Assembly: GCA_900550205.1 (NCBI GenBank) | Contig: URRJ01000003.1 | Span: 1 to 34,071 of the forward strand | Direction of reading: 5' to 3' | DNA length: 34,071 nt | DNA from: an uncultured Collinsella sp. | GTDB taxonomy: Bacteria; Actinomycetota; Coriobacteriia; Coriobacteriales; Coriobacteriaceae | Shown here: piece by piece, positions 22,861-31,721 of the stretch | Layout of the letters: the number at the start of each line of letters is the position of its first letter | How positions within the stretch are numbered: the stretch's first letter is position 1 | The notes under the pieces: generated by a model | Databases searched by the model: none | Told to the model about the DNA's origin: nothing | Seen by the model: only the letters and a program-made list of their open reading frames with translations | Made by a program: the position numbers and the translations under genes

Positions 22861-23598
22861 ATGGAACCTATTGCACACATACATACCGACCTGCCGCAGA
22901 AGTTCGGCATTCCGCGCAACAGCTTTTTGGCGCCTCATCTGCAGGGACGCATCGTTTTTGAGCCGGAATTTGCCTCCAACGCAGCAGTTGAGGGCCTGGA
23001 TTCCTTCTCTCACTTATGGCTGCTGTGGCGCTTCGAAAACGGAACGCCCGGCGGCACGGCTAAGGACATAGCTGCCGATGCCAAGTCGCAGGACAGGTCC
23101 GGCACCAACGTCAAGTGGTCGAAAACCGTGCGCCCGCCGCGTTTGGGTGGAGCCGAGCGCGTGGGCGTGTTTGCCACGCGCAGTCCGTTTCGCCCTAATC
23201 CCATCGGTCTCACCTGCGTCAAGCTCGATCGTGTCGAGTTCACCGATGATGGCCCCATCATTCATGTGCTGGGGGCCGACCTGCGCGACGGCACGCCCAT
23301 CTACGACATTAAGCCCTACATTCCGTTTGCGGACTGTCACCCGGATGCAACGGGCGGCTGGATTGAGGATGCTCCGTGGCAAGAGCTCGATGTTGAGTTC
23401 CCGCAGGCTCTTCAAGACATGGTCCCGCCCGCAAAGCTCCCCGGTCTGGTCGAGGTTCTTCGCCAAGATCCGCGCCGCGCGGGCAGCAAGCACGAGCCAA
23501 ACCGCGTCTATCATCTGGCCTTCGCCGGGCTTGACATATCTTTTACGGTCGATAAAACCCAGCTAACCGTGGTCGCCGTCAACGACGCGCAAGACTAA
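22861..23598 (+). CDS. trmO: TrmO (TsaA/YaeB-type) tRNA t6A N6-methyltransferase
   Basis: 245 aa, the usual TrmO length. It methylates N6-threonylcarbamoyladenosine at position 37 of some tRNAs using S-adenosylmethionine. The family motifs are F-S-H-L-W-L-L-W-R-F near residue 50, V-G-V-F-A-T-R-S-P-F-R-P-N-P-I-G-L near 105 and D-G-T-P-I-Y-D-I-K-P-Y-I-P-F-A-D near 145. The C-terminal domain has D-P-R and Y-H-L-A-F. The ATG at 22861 is taken as start because the TACAAT box sits just upstream; an ATG three codons earlier is possible. It is divergent from the HTH/TipAS gene. Confidence 0.9.
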   Translation: MEPIAHIHTDLPQKFGIPRNSFLAPHLQGRIVFEPEFASNAAVEGLDSFSHLWLLWRFENGTPGGTAKDIAADAKSQDRSGTNVKWSKTVRPPRLGGAERVGVFATRSPFRPNPIGLTCVKLDRVEFTDDGPIIHVLGADLRDGTPIYDIKPYIPFADCHPDATGGWIEDAPWQELDVEFPQALQDMVPPAKLPGLVEVLRQDPRRAGSKHEPNRVYHLAFAGLDISFTVDKTQLTVVAVNDAQD

Positions 23599-23709
23599 CC
23601 AGCCATTCGTCCGCACCCGTCAAATTAAGCGCCAAACCCCATGCCAAAATCGCCCGTGCTGGTGGACAATAACGCCTACCAAAACAATCACTTTGCACGG
23701 GAGTTCAGC

Positions 23710-24924
23710 ATGAAATACGACTTTAGCTCGCTTATCGACCGCCACGGCATGGACTCCATCGCCGTTGACTCTTGGGGCGAGATCCCCGGCATGGCTCCGA
23801 ACGCACCCGACGAGGGCTTCGACCGCATTCCCATGTGGGTGGCCGACATGAATTTCGCCACGGTGCCCACGGTCCAGGAGCACATCATTCAGCGCGCTCA
23901 GCATCCCATGTTTGGCTACTTTAACCCGCGCGCCGAGTACTTCGACCGCATCATCGAATGGCAGAGCCGCCGCAATGGCGTCGAGGGCCTGCGCCCTGAA
24001 CATATCGGCTACGAAAACGGCGTGCTGGGCGGTGTCGTGTCGACGCTGCGCGCGTATGTCCAGCCGGGCGATGCAGTGCTGGTCCATAGCCCCACCTACA
24101 TTGGTTTTACCAAGTCCATCGAAGCTGCGGGCTATCGCATTGTCCACAGCCCGCTTAAACTCGACGACCAGGGCGTGTGGCGCATGGACTTTGAGGACAT
24201 GGAGTGCAAACTCGCCCAAAACCACATCCATGCCGCGGTGTTCTGCTCACCGCACAATCCCTGCGGCCGCGTATGGGAGCGTGACGAGATCGAGCGCGCC
24301 ATGGACATCTACCGCCAGCACGATTGCGTGGTGATCTCGGACGAGATTTGGTCCGATATCATCCTGCCGGGACACAAGCATATTCCGACGCAGTCGGTAA
24401 GCGAGGACGCCCGCATGCGCACGGTTGCCCTCTATGCGCCCAGCAAGACGTTCAACCTGGCGGGCCTGGTCGGCAGCTACCACATCATCTATAACGAGAC
24501 GCTGCGCGACCGCGTGTGCGCCGTGTCCGACAAGACCCACTACAACGAGATGAACGTCCTCTCTATGCATGCGCTTATCGGTGCCTACCAGCCGCAGGGC
24601 TACGAGTGGGTGGACGAGCTCAATGAGGTCATCGAGGGCAACGTCGACTACTTCTGCAATTACGTGGACAAGCATTTTGCGGGCGTGTCCTATTCGCGTC
24701 CGCAGGGCACGTACATGGTGTTCCTGGACTGCACAGCGTGGTGCCGCGAGCATGGCCGCGATATTCAGTGGCTGCTCGACGAGGGCGCTCGTGTGGGCGT
24801 GGGGTATCAGGACGGCCGCCCGTTCCACGGGCCCTGCCACATTCGCGTGAATCTGGCGCTGCCGCTTTCGCGCGTGAGAGAGGCGTGCGACCGCCTGGAC
24901 CGCTACGTTTTTAATGCACGGTAA
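23710..24924 (+). CDS. MalY/PatB-type PLP-dependent C-S lyase or aminotransferase
   Basis: 404 aa, fold-type I class I/II aminotransferase of the MalY/PatB group. PLP-binding motifs are S-P-H-N-P-C-G-R (180-187), I-S-D-E-I-W-S-D (209-216) and Schiff-base Lys246 in A-P-S-K-T-F-N-L-A-G-L. The N-terminal P-M-W-V-A-D-M-N-F motif marks the group. Relatives cleave cystathionine or other cysteine thioethers to a thiol, pyruvate and ammonia. I chose the ATG at 23710 because GGGAG lies 6 nt upstream; an ATG at 23641 lacks a ribosome site. It follows trmO by 111 nt and ends in a 10-bp hairpin. The exact substrate is not evident. Confidence 0.9.
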   Translation: MKYDFSSLIDRHGMDSIAVDSWGEIPGMAPNAPDEGFDRIPMWVADMNFATVPTVQEHIIQRAQHPMFGYFNPRAEYFDRIIEWQSRRNGVEGLRPEHIGYENGVLGGVVSTLRAYVQPGDAVLVHSPTYIGFTKSIEAAGYRIVHSPLKLDDQGVWRMDFEDMECKLAQNHIHAAVFCSPHNPCGRVWERDEIERAMDIYRQHDCVVISDEIWSDIILPGHKHIPTQSVSEDARMRTVALYAPSKTFNLAGLVGSYHIIYNETLRDRVCAVSDKTHYNEMNVLSMHALIGAYQPQGYEWVDELNEVIEGNVDYFCNYVDKHFAGVSYSRPQGTYMVFLDCTAWCREHGRDIQWLLDEGARVGVGYQDGRPFHGPCHIRVNLALPLSRVREACDRLDRYVFNAR

Positions 24925-24938
24925 ATGAGAGCTTCGCG

Positions 24939-24972
24939 CGGGGCCTTCTGCCGCGTCGGCGGGAAGGCCCCG
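24939..24972 (+). other. Hairpin after the C-S lyase gene
   Basis: A perfect 10-bp stem (CGGGGCCTTC / GAAGGCCCCG) with a 14-nt loop, 15 nt after the stop codon. It has no T-run, so it is a weak terminator candidate at best. Confidence 0.5.
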
Positions 24973-25068
24973 TACGGTAAGGCGTCTGTAACCATTGGGC
25001 GCTCGAGTGATTTCATTTGCTATTATTTTTTAGCATTTCAGTCCGTGAATAGGATCGTCTGGAGCTCG

Positions 25069-25938
25069 ATGAAAAGACCTCGCCGCTCGGTTGCCATATC
25101 GTTGTTTGTTGCGCTTGCGGTAGCGTGTGCCTTTGTCGTAGCGATAGCCGGCTGTTCCGGGTCGAATGACGGAGCCTCGACGTCTGCATTAGAAAAACTG
25201 GACGCCTCGCAAGTCAAAGACGACGACCTTAAGACGCTCAACGTCGGCAGCGACCTCTATCCACCGTTTGTGTATACCGACGAGTACGGCGATATCGTTG
25301 GCCTGGATGTCGAGATATTGACCGAGGCTTTGGCCCGCATTGGTTACAAGCCAAAATACCAGCTGATCGATTGGGAAAAGAAGAAAGAGCTGCTGGCGAG
25401 CGGCGAGCTCGATTGCGTCATGGGCAGCTTTAGCATGACGGGTCGCGAGAACGAGTATTGTTGGGCCGGCCCGTACCTTGCGAGCCGCCAGGTAGTCGCG
25501 GTCGATCCCCAGAGCGATATCTACACGCTTGCCGATCTTGAGGACAAGGTTGTGGCGGTCCAGTCCACTACCAAGTCCGAGGACATTTTGCTCAATCGTA
25601 CAAATGAAAACGTTCCGCAGATCAAGGAGCTCTACAGCTTTTCGGACCGCTCATGCCTGAACCCGGCGCTCGTCGAGGGCCTGGTCGACGCCATCGCCGC
25701 GCATGAGTCTTCGCTGCTCACCTACGAAAAAGACTATGGTGTGACGTATCGCATTTTGGATGAGCCGCTGCTGGAGGTTGGTTTGGGCACCGCTTTCGAT
25801 CTCAACGATACGCGCGGCATCGACGTTAAGCTCACCCATGCCTACCAAGAAATGCTTGTCGATGGCACCATGGAACGCCTGGTGTCAAAGTACTTTGATG
25901 ACCCTGCACCATTTTTGAATACGGAGGGCCTGTCATGA
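25069..25938 (+). CDS. Solute-binding lipoprotein (family 3) paired with a hybrid kinase
   Basis: 289 aa. The lipoprotein signal has R-R and a lipobox A-I-A-G-C with Cys29. The rest is a family 3 (amino-acid type) periplasmic binding fold: L-N-V-G-S-D-L-Y-P-P-F-V-Y, then D-I-V-G-L-D-V-E-I-L, G-S-F-S-M-T and A-V-Q-S-T-T. No ABC permease follows. Its stop overlaps the start of the hybrid kinase gene by 4 nt. It may act as a dedicated extracellular sensor for that kinase instead of a transport component. A GGAG site precedes the ATG by 4 nt, slightly short. An in-frame start upstream would give no signal peptide. Confidence 0.88.
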   Translation: MKRPRRSVAISLFVALAVACAFVVAIAGCSGSNDGASTSALEKLDASQVKDDDLKTLNVGSDLYPPFVYTDEYGDIVGLDVEILTEALARIGYKPKYQLIDWEKKKELLASGELDCVMGSFSMTGRENEYCWAGPYLASRQVVAVDPQSDIYTLADLEDKVVAVQSTTKSEDILLNRTNENVPQIKELYSFSDRSCLNPALVEGLVDAIAAHESSLLTYEKDYGVTYRILDEPLLEVGLGTAFDLNDTRGIDVKLTHAYQEMLVDGTMERLVSKYFDDPAPFLNTEGLS

Positions 25939-28127
25939 TCGATGCGCCCGACCACGCCGCAGGGGAGCGGGACGATCGTTCGGCATGGGTATGGCTCATT
26001 GCCGCCCTGTTGGGGATAGCGCTCTCGGTTGTTGCCGGCATGATGAGCTACGGTTACACGACAGCCCAGGCCGAGCAGCGCTTTGCCGACGTTGTCGATT
26101 ACGTGGCGACGCAGAGCCTTTCCTACGATGCATTCAATAGCGCCTATACGACCAAAAACCTGATTCGCGTTATGGAGATCGCCGGAGAGGCGGCGCGCGA
26201 TATGGAGCGCGACGGCTCGGTGGATAACGCCGCGCTGGAGCAATATGCTGACCAGTTCAACGTGAGTGCGCTGATCGTGACGGACGCATCGGGCAACTTG
26301 GTGTCCGAGTCCTCGACGGATGGCGTGGGCTACGAGTCGCTTGCTACGTATCTCAAAGAAGCGCCCGTGTTGGAGGTGGCAACCCATCCGCTTAAGTCTT
26401 ATACCGATAGTATTACGCTTGCGGATGATTCGGTTGCAGACATTGGTTGCGTGGCCCGGCAGGATGGCGAGGGTATCGTTATCGCGGTAAGGCATCGGAG
26501 CGCGAAGGCGGTTGCAGGCAATACGCTCAAACTGCAGAGTCTGCTTGAAGGTTATGAAACCATCGATAGCGGCAATATCGTGATCGAAAACGATGGCAAG
26601 GTCGTTGCGACCAACGCCGTTGAACCCACCATCTTGGGCGTGTTCGACCTGCCTGCGACGGACGCCATCATTGTCGACGAAATTAAGGATCGATGTCTGC
26701 CCGGCAAAGTCCGACTGGTCAACGTCAACGGCGAGTGGTATTTGGGCACATACGGCAAAGCGCAAAAATTCTACGTGTACACCTATGCCTCGGCGCAGCG
26801 CTACTTTGAGGTCGTCGCGGCTGTCGCTGCCGGCGTGCTGGTGCTTTACAGCGGTGTTGTAGCCTCTGTTGTGATGGTGCGTCGCCGCGCTGATCGTCGA
26901 CGCTTGACAGACTTGCTGCAGCAGGAGCGCGACTATGGCGACAAGCTGGCAAAGGCGGCGCGTGAGGCCTCGTCTGCCAACTCGGCAAAGACGGAGTTCC
27001 TGCGTCGCATGAGCCACGATCTGCGCACGCCCATCAACGGCATTCGCGGTATGGTTGAGGTCGGCGATGGCAATGCGGACGATCTGCAAAAGCAGACCGA
27101 GTGCCGCTCAAGGATCTGGACGGCATCGGGATTGCTGCTCGACCTTGCCAACGAGGCCCTGGATATGAGTCGTCTGGAGAGCGGGCAGATCGAACTGGAG
27201 CTTGTTCCCACAAACTTGGTGACCCTCAACCACGAGGTGCGCGATATTCTGGAGCGCCAGGCCGAGGAGCGTCTGGTGACAATTATCTGCGACCAGCAGA
27301 CGCTTAATCATCCCTATGCGCGGGTGAGCGTGACGCACCTCAAGCGCTTGTTGCTCAATATTGCCGGTAATGCCGTTAAGTACAACCGCCGGGGCGGCTA
27401 TGTTCGCCTGGTGTGCCGCGAGGTGGAGCCAGTGGATGGCGCCCCCGTCTATGAATACACGATCGCCGATAACGGTATTGGCATGAGCGAGGAGTTCCAA
27501 CAGCACCTCTACGAACCGTTTTGTCGCGAGGAGCAACAAGTGGAAGGCGCTTCATCGGGAACTGGTCTGGGTGCGCCTATCGCAAAACAGTTGGTCGAGC
27601 TTATGGGCGGAACCATGAGCTTTACGAGCATCTTGGGGCAGGGGACGACGTTTACCATCCGTCTGCCGTTTGAGAAGTGCGAGCGCTCCGAGATTCCTCA
27701 GGCTGTGCGCGTGGACGCGGGGGATGGCGATGCGCTCCAGGGCTTGCGCGTTTTGCTCGTAGAGGATAACGACCTGAATGCCGAGATTGCACAGTTTACG
27801 CTCGCCCGCGCCGGTGCCGTCGTGACGCATGCTAAGGATGGTGAGTCTGCCGTCGAGATGTTTGCCGCGAGCGCGCCGCACGAGTACGACGTGGTGTTGA
27901 TGGATATCATGATGCCCGGTATCGATGGCCTTGAGGCCACGCGTCGGATTCGAGCGCTCGATCGCGAGGATGCCGCGACCACGCCGATTATCGCCGTGAG
28001 CGCCAACGCCTTTGCCGACGATCGCAGGCTTTCGCGTGAGGCGGGCATGAACGCGCACCTGAGCAAGCCTGTGAGCTCGCAAGAGCTCGTTGAGGCGCTT
28101 GCGCACATAGCCGCCGACGCTTCATAA
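25935..28127 (+). CDS. Hybrid sensor histidine kinase with receiver domain
   Basis: 730 aa. A first transmembrane helix at about 18-40 and a second at about 293-315 enclose an extracytoplasmic domain of about 250 residues that looks like a Cache-type sensor. Then come a coiled linker, HisKA with His361 (M-S-H-D-L-R-T-P-I-N-G-I), a HATPase with N-I-A-G-N-A-V-K-Y-N, D-N-G-I-G-M and G-T-G-L-G-A, and a C-terminal receiver with Asp657 in V-L-M-D-I-M-M-P-G-I-D-G. No Hpt or output domain is present, so an outside phosphotransfer partner is needed. It is translationally coupled (ATGA) to the binding lipoprotein gene. Confidence 0.93.
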   Translation: MIDAPDHAAGERDDRSAWVWLIAALLGIALSVVAGMMSYGYTTAQAEQRFADVVDYVATQSLSYDAFNSAYTTKNLIRVMEIAGEAARDMERDGSVDNAALEQYADQFNVSALIVTDASGNLVSESSTDGVGYESLATYLKEAPVLEVATHPLKSYTDSITLADDSVADIGCVARQDGEGIVIAVRHRSAKAVAGNTLKLQSLLEGYETIDSGNIVIENDGKVVATNAVEPTILGVFDLPATDAIIVDEIKDRCLPGKVRLVNVNGEWYLGTYGKAQKFYVYTYASAQRYFEVVAAVAAGVLVLYSGVVASVVMVRRRADRRRLTDLLQQERDYGDKLAKAAREASSANSAKTEFLRRMSHDLRTPINGIRGMVEVGDGNADDLQKQTECRSRIWTASGLLLDLANEALDMSRLESGQIELELVPTNLVTLNHEVRDILERQAEERLVTIICDQQTLNHPYARVSVTHLKRLLLNIAGNAVKYNRRGGYVRLVCREVEPVDGAPVYEYTIADNGIGMSEEFQQHLYEPFCREEQQVEGASSGTGLGAPIAKQLVELMGGTMSFTSILGQGTTFTIRLPFEKCERSEIPQAVRVDAGDGDALQGLRVLLVEDNDLNAEIAQFTLARAGAVVTHAKDGESAVEMFAASAPHEYDVVLMDIMMPGIDGLEATRRIRALDREDAATTPIIAVSANAFADDRRLSREAGMNAHLSKPVSSQELVEALAHIAADAS

Positions 28128-28129
28128 GC

Positions 28130-28169
28130 ATATGGCCCGGTTCCGAGGTGGGTTGGAACCGGGCCATAT
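28130..28169. terminator. Bidirectional terminator-like hairpin
   Basis: A perfect 15-bp stem (ATATGGCCCGGTTCC / GGAACCGGGCCATAT) with a 10-nt loop stands between the convergent hybrid kinase and flavin-reductase-like genes. The T-run is weak (ATTGCTATT) on the plus strand. Confidence 0.75.
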
Positions 28170-28197
28170 TGCTATTGATGAGTTTTGCTTTTGAGGC

Positions 28198-28677
28198 TTA
28201 CTTTTCCTGAATCTGCTTGCCGCAAAGATGCTCAATCGTAATCTCGTAGAGCTGGACGCCCTTAATGTCCTTGGCGATTTCCTCTTCGACTTCCTCGGCA
28301 GAAGGGTAGTACTTAAGCGCGAGCTGGCGGACTTTATCCTCGATAAACGCGGGGGTGTCATTCGCCAGGCGACAGCGGCCAAAGACCACGGTACTCATAA
28401 CGTAGGGAGCCCAGTCACCGTTCTGGTACCACTCGTTGCCGTAAACGGTAAAGCAGACCTTGTCATCGCGCTTGAGTGCGTCGACCTTGTGGCCAGCCTT
28501 GGCGCCATGGAAATAAATCTTGTCGTGCTCGGCGTCGAAGAAGTAGTTGACGGGAATGGCGTACGGGTAGCCATCGTCGCCGTTGACGGCAAAGACGCCG
28601 CGCTTGCATGTAGCGAGCAGTTCGCGCGCTTCCTCGTCGGTGATGGCGCGTTTCTTTCGACGTAAGGGCCTAAACAT
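28198..28677 (-). CDS. Pyridoxamine-5'-phosphate-oxidase-like flavoprotein (NimA type)
   Basis: 159 aa. The split-barrel flavin fold of the NimA/PNPOx-like group is shown by the N-terminal R-R-K-K-R-A-I-T-D-E-E-A, G-V-F-A-V-N-G-D-D-G-Y-P-Y-A-I-P-V-N-Y and I-Y-F-H-G-A-K-A-G-H-K-V-D-A-L. Relatives bind FMN or F420 and reduce small molecules such as nitroimidazoles; some act on heme or vitamin B6. Substrate cannot be told. The ATG at 28677 follows AAAGGA by 8 nt. The gene is on the same strand as the next upstream hybrid kinase gene but 41 nt downstream of it, so they may be cotranscribed. Confidence 0.85.
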   Translation of the reverse strand: MFRPLRRKKRAITDEEARELLATCKRGVFAVNGDDGYPYAIPVNYFFDAEHDKIYFHGAKAGHKVDALKRDDKVCFTVYGNEWYQNGDWAPYVMSTVVFGRCRLANDTPAFIEDKVRQLALKYYPSAEEVEEEIAKDIKGVQLYEITIEHLCGKQIQEK

Positions 28678-28718
28678 CGTTGGCGTCCTTTCTGCTGCGT
28701 ATGGTTGTTGAGCACAAA

Positions 28719-31523
28719 CTATAGCGAAACGGACCCGTTTTTCTTGATGCGGGCGAGTATGTTTTTGAGCTTGTTAAAGTCGAGCGGTTTGGACAGATGG
28801 GCGTTCATGCCGGCGTCGTGTGCCGCCTTGGCGTCCTCGGCAAAGGCATTGGCGGTGAGCGCGATGATGGGGATATCGGCTGCATCGACTTTCTCGCTCA
28901 GACGAATCGCGCGGGTTGCCTCGTAGCCGTCCATGTCTGGCATCATAATGTCCATCAGGATCGCATCGAAGCTGCCGGCGGGATGCGACAGGTACAAATC
29001 GACGACTTCGTTGCCGTTGGCGGCGCGGGTGACCACGACGCCCTCGGATTCTAGCAGCGTCTGGGCAATCTCGGCATTCAATTCGTTGTCTTCGGCGAGC
29101 AGCACGTTCATGTCGGCGAGCGAGCAGTCGAGCGCTCTCTCGACCGTATTCGCCCGCGTCTGGGGGTTCTTGTCGATATCGAGCGGGATTTCCACGTAGA
29201 ACGTGGTGCCCACATGGAGTTCGCTGGTGACTTCGATGGTGCCACCCATCAGTTCAATAAGCGACTTGACGATTGGCATGCCCATGCCGGTTCCTTGGAA
29301 CTTGCTGCGCGCATCGTCACCTTCTTGGGCAAACGGCTCATAGATATGCTTTAAAAACTCGGGAGCCATGCCAATGCCGGTATCCGAAACGCTAAAGCAA
29401 AAGAGCGCGCGCCCGTTATCGAGTGGCTTGGTCTTTGAACTAAAGGTGACGGAGCCGCCGTGCTTGTTGTACTTAATGCTGTTGTCTAACAGGTTGATCA
29501 TGACCTGTCGGATATGGGTGGGGCTGCCGATCATGTATGGCCCCGTGGCGTACGGCAGACTATTGTCCTGCATTGTGATGCCGTTACTGGACGCGCGGAG
29601 CTTGCACAGCACCAGCGTATCGTCACAGAGCTCTTTGAGGTTAAAAGGCGCATGCTCCAGTGTTAGCTTGCGGTCTTCGATTTTGCCCATCTCGAGGATG
29701 TCGTTGATCAGCGAGAGCAGGTGATTGGCGGCAACGCGCGCCTTGGCACGGCTCTCGCGGGCGACTTGCATATCGCCTTCCTTCAATTCCTCGATCTCGA
29801 TAAGGCCCAGGATACCGTTGAGCGGCGTACGGATGTCGTGGCTCATGCGCGTGAGGAATGCCGTCTTAGCGGCGTTGGCAGCATCGGCTTTTTTGCGCTC
29901 GGTTCGAGCGCGCACGAGCGCCCAGATGAGCAGGACGATGCCGACCGACAACATACCGATGAGGGTAGCTGCAATGGCGGTGCGGTTGCGGTAAAGGAAT
30001 TGAAGCGTGTTGGATTCCTGGGCCGTGTACGACGTGGAGGAGAAATTGCTTGCGGAGAGCGATTCTCCGGCATTGATGATGCCCTTGTTGATGATTCCCA
30101 ACAGCTCGGGTTTTCCGCGCGAAATCCAGCACGAGAGCTCACAGGTGTCAGGGAGCTCGGTCGTCTCGCAGTCCTCGAGATCGTAACGGTCACCGATGGT
30201 TTTTACGCGTGAACTGGGAGCGACGATGCAGTGCGCCGTTCCCTTCCTGAGGGTGTCGAACGCTTCACCGTCGGATTGGTATTCGGTTACGGTCGCTGTG
30301 GGGAACAGACTTTCAAGTGCATTTTTGTTGACAAACGATGATTTGGTACAGGCGATGTTTTGAAGGTCTTTGTTCAGGTTGCTGCCGGTGTGGATGGCGG
30401 TGAGGGATATGGTCCCCAACGATATCGACTGCACAACGCCTGTTTGCTCGGCAAACCAGTAATCTCGGTATACCGGCAGCGCAACGTCTATGCTTCCCTT
30501 TGACAGGGCCTTTGACATCATCTTGTAGCTATCAAAGGCGACGGTTTTGACCGTAATGCCAAATTTATCGTGTAGCGTCGTCGCAAGCGATGCGACCGAG
30601 CCTTCCATCTCGCCGTCTTCGTCCTCGTTGCAGTAGGGGAGTTTGCCCGTAATGTAGCCGAGCGTGATGGTGTTGTTGTTTGCTTTGAGCCAAGAACATT
30701 CGGGGCCGTTGAGCGATGATGAACCGCTGTTTTGGGTCGAGTAGCTAGATTTGACTTCGTCGTTATAGCGTGGGTTGACGCGGGCGATTGCCGTCATGGC
30801 GGCATTGATGTCGTTCATCAGATCGGGGCGGCTTTTGGGAACGGCAAAGTAGTAGTCGCTCGAGCCAATGTAGAACATGGGGGAGGCGTTGGGCGACGAG
30901 GTCGTGTCGTTCATGATGATGGCGTCGACCTCGTTGTTTGCGAGCGCGTCAAAGAGAACGGAGTTTCCGTCATACTCCCTGTATGTGCAGGCGATTCCTT
31001 CGTTGGCGAGCCATTGCTGGCCAACGAAGGTTTGCATAACGCCGGGGTTGCAGCCGATAGTGAGATCCTGGAGTGCTTGAGGGTCACCCTTTGCGAGGTC
31101 GTCGCGATCGGGCTTGGCGTAGATGTAGTAGCGCTCAGTGCCCTCGGGGTTCGAGGAAAAGAGCAGCTTTTGGGCGCGTTCCTCGGAGTAGGAGATGTTG
31201 GGCATGAGGTCGATTTCGCCTGCCTCGAGCATGTCCATAAGCTCGGTGAAGGTGCCGGAGACGTATTCGTACCGCCAGCCGGGCGTGTAGTACGACAGGG
31301 TCTGGAGGTACTCGTAGCCCCATCCCGAGAGGCGCTCGCCGGGGGTGCCGTCCTGGAAGCCCTCGTTGTTGACGAGCCAGCCGACGCGGACCGTTTTGAC
31401 CTGTTGATCGGTGTTGGCGGCATAGACGGGGGCGGGCGCGGCGGCGCTCAGCACGGTAAGCGCGACAAGCACGATGACCAAGGCGCGAGATATAACTGAA
31501 CGAAGGGCGACGGTAGCTCTCAC
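28719..31523 (-). CDS. BvgS/EvgS-like hybrid kinase with two fused solute-binding domains
   Basis: 934 aa. A signal helix (V-I-V-L-V-A-L-T-V-L-S) is followed by two family 3 binding-protein domains in tandem (about 40-260 and 280-510), a transmembrane helix (about 521-542), HisKA with His562 (M-S-H-D-I-R-T-P-L-N-G-I), HATPase (L-L-D-N-S-I-K-Y-N, D-T-G-I-G-M, G-T-G-M-G-M) and a receiver with Asp858 (A-I-L-M-D-I-M-M-P-D-M-D-G). No Hpt domain is seen. I took the GTG at 31523 as start because AGGA stands 6 nt upstream; a TTG two codons earlier would touch that site. The kinase core resembles the one at 25935, whose binding protein is a separate lipoprotein. Confidence 0.93.
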   Translation of the reverse strand: MRATVALRSVISRALVIVLVALTVLSAAAPAPVYAANTDQQVKTVRVGWLVNNEGFQDGTPGERLSGWGYEYLQTLSYYTPGWRYEYVSGTFTELMDMLEAGEIDLMPNISYSEERAQKLLFSSNPEGTERYYIYAKPDRDDLAKGDPQALQDLTIGCNPGVMQTFVGQQWLANEGIACTYREYDGNSVLFDALANNEVDAIIMNDTTSSPNASPMFYIGSSDYYFAVPKSRPDLMNDINAAMTAIARVNPRYNDEVKSSYSTQNSGSSSLNGPECSWLKANNNTITLGYITGKLPYCNEDEDGEMEGSVASLATTLHDKFGITVKTVAFDSYKMMSKALSKGSIDVALPVYRDYWFAEQTGVVQSISLGTISLTAIHTGSNLNKDLQNIACTKSSFVNKNALESLFPTATVTEYQSDGEAFDTLRKGTAHCIVAPSSRVKTIGDRYDLEDCETTELPDTCELSCWISRGKPELLGIINKGIINAGESLSASNFSSTSYTAQESNTLQFLYRNRTAIAATLIGMLSVGIVLLIWALVRARTERKKADAANAAKTAFLTRMSHDIRTPLNGILGLIEIEELKEGDMQVARESRAKARVAANHLLSLINDILEMGKIEDRKLTLEHAPFNLKELCDDTLVLCKLRASSNGITMQDNSLPYATGPYMIGSPTHIRQVMINLLDNSIKYNKHGGSVTFSSKTKPLDNGRALFCFSVSDTGIGMAPEFLKHIYEPFAQEGDDARSKFQGTGMGMPIVKSLIELMGGTIEVTSELHVGTTFYVEIPLDIDKNPQTRANTVERALDCSLADMNVLLAEDNELNAEIAQTLLESEGVVVTRAANGNEVVDLYLSHPAGSFDAILMDIMMPDMDGYEATRAIRLSEKVDAADIPIIALTANAFAEDAKAAHDAGMNAHLSKPLDFNKLKNILARIKKNGSVSL

Positions 31524-31610
31524 GTGCAATCCTAACGAATCGAGACATTACCGCATAAGGATACCAGCTCAGCCTGCCCAGCCGGCAGCTGTACCGCTAA
31601 ACGCTCCCGC

Positions 31611-31668
31611 CCGGCAGTTGGGGACAGCCCCTTTCTGCCGGCACAAAAGGAACGTCCCTAACTGCCGG
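31611..31668. repeat. Palindromic repeat family C, copy 2
   Basis: 15-bp arms with one mismatch (CCGGCAGTTGGGGAC / GTCCCTAACTGCCGG) flank a spacer with a smaller inner stem (CCTTT / AAAGG). It lies in the divergent region between the second hybrid kinase and the channel gene. It resembles the element at 20345. Confidence 0.75.
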
Positions 31669-31721
31669 TTGTGGGACAATACCGAGCAAACGTGATTGGA
31701 CGTCTGAGAAAAGGGGTCGCG

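Noticed and set aside
25842..27089. Minus-strand open frame of 415 codons opposite the lipoprotein/kinase junction
   Set aside because: Composition and lack of motifs show it is an antisense image of the hybrid kinase gene.
28127..28719. Possibility that the two hybrid kinases are one duplicated gene
   Set aside because: The kinase cores are similar but the sensor parts differ in architecture and orientation, so a simple tandem duplication is unlikely.
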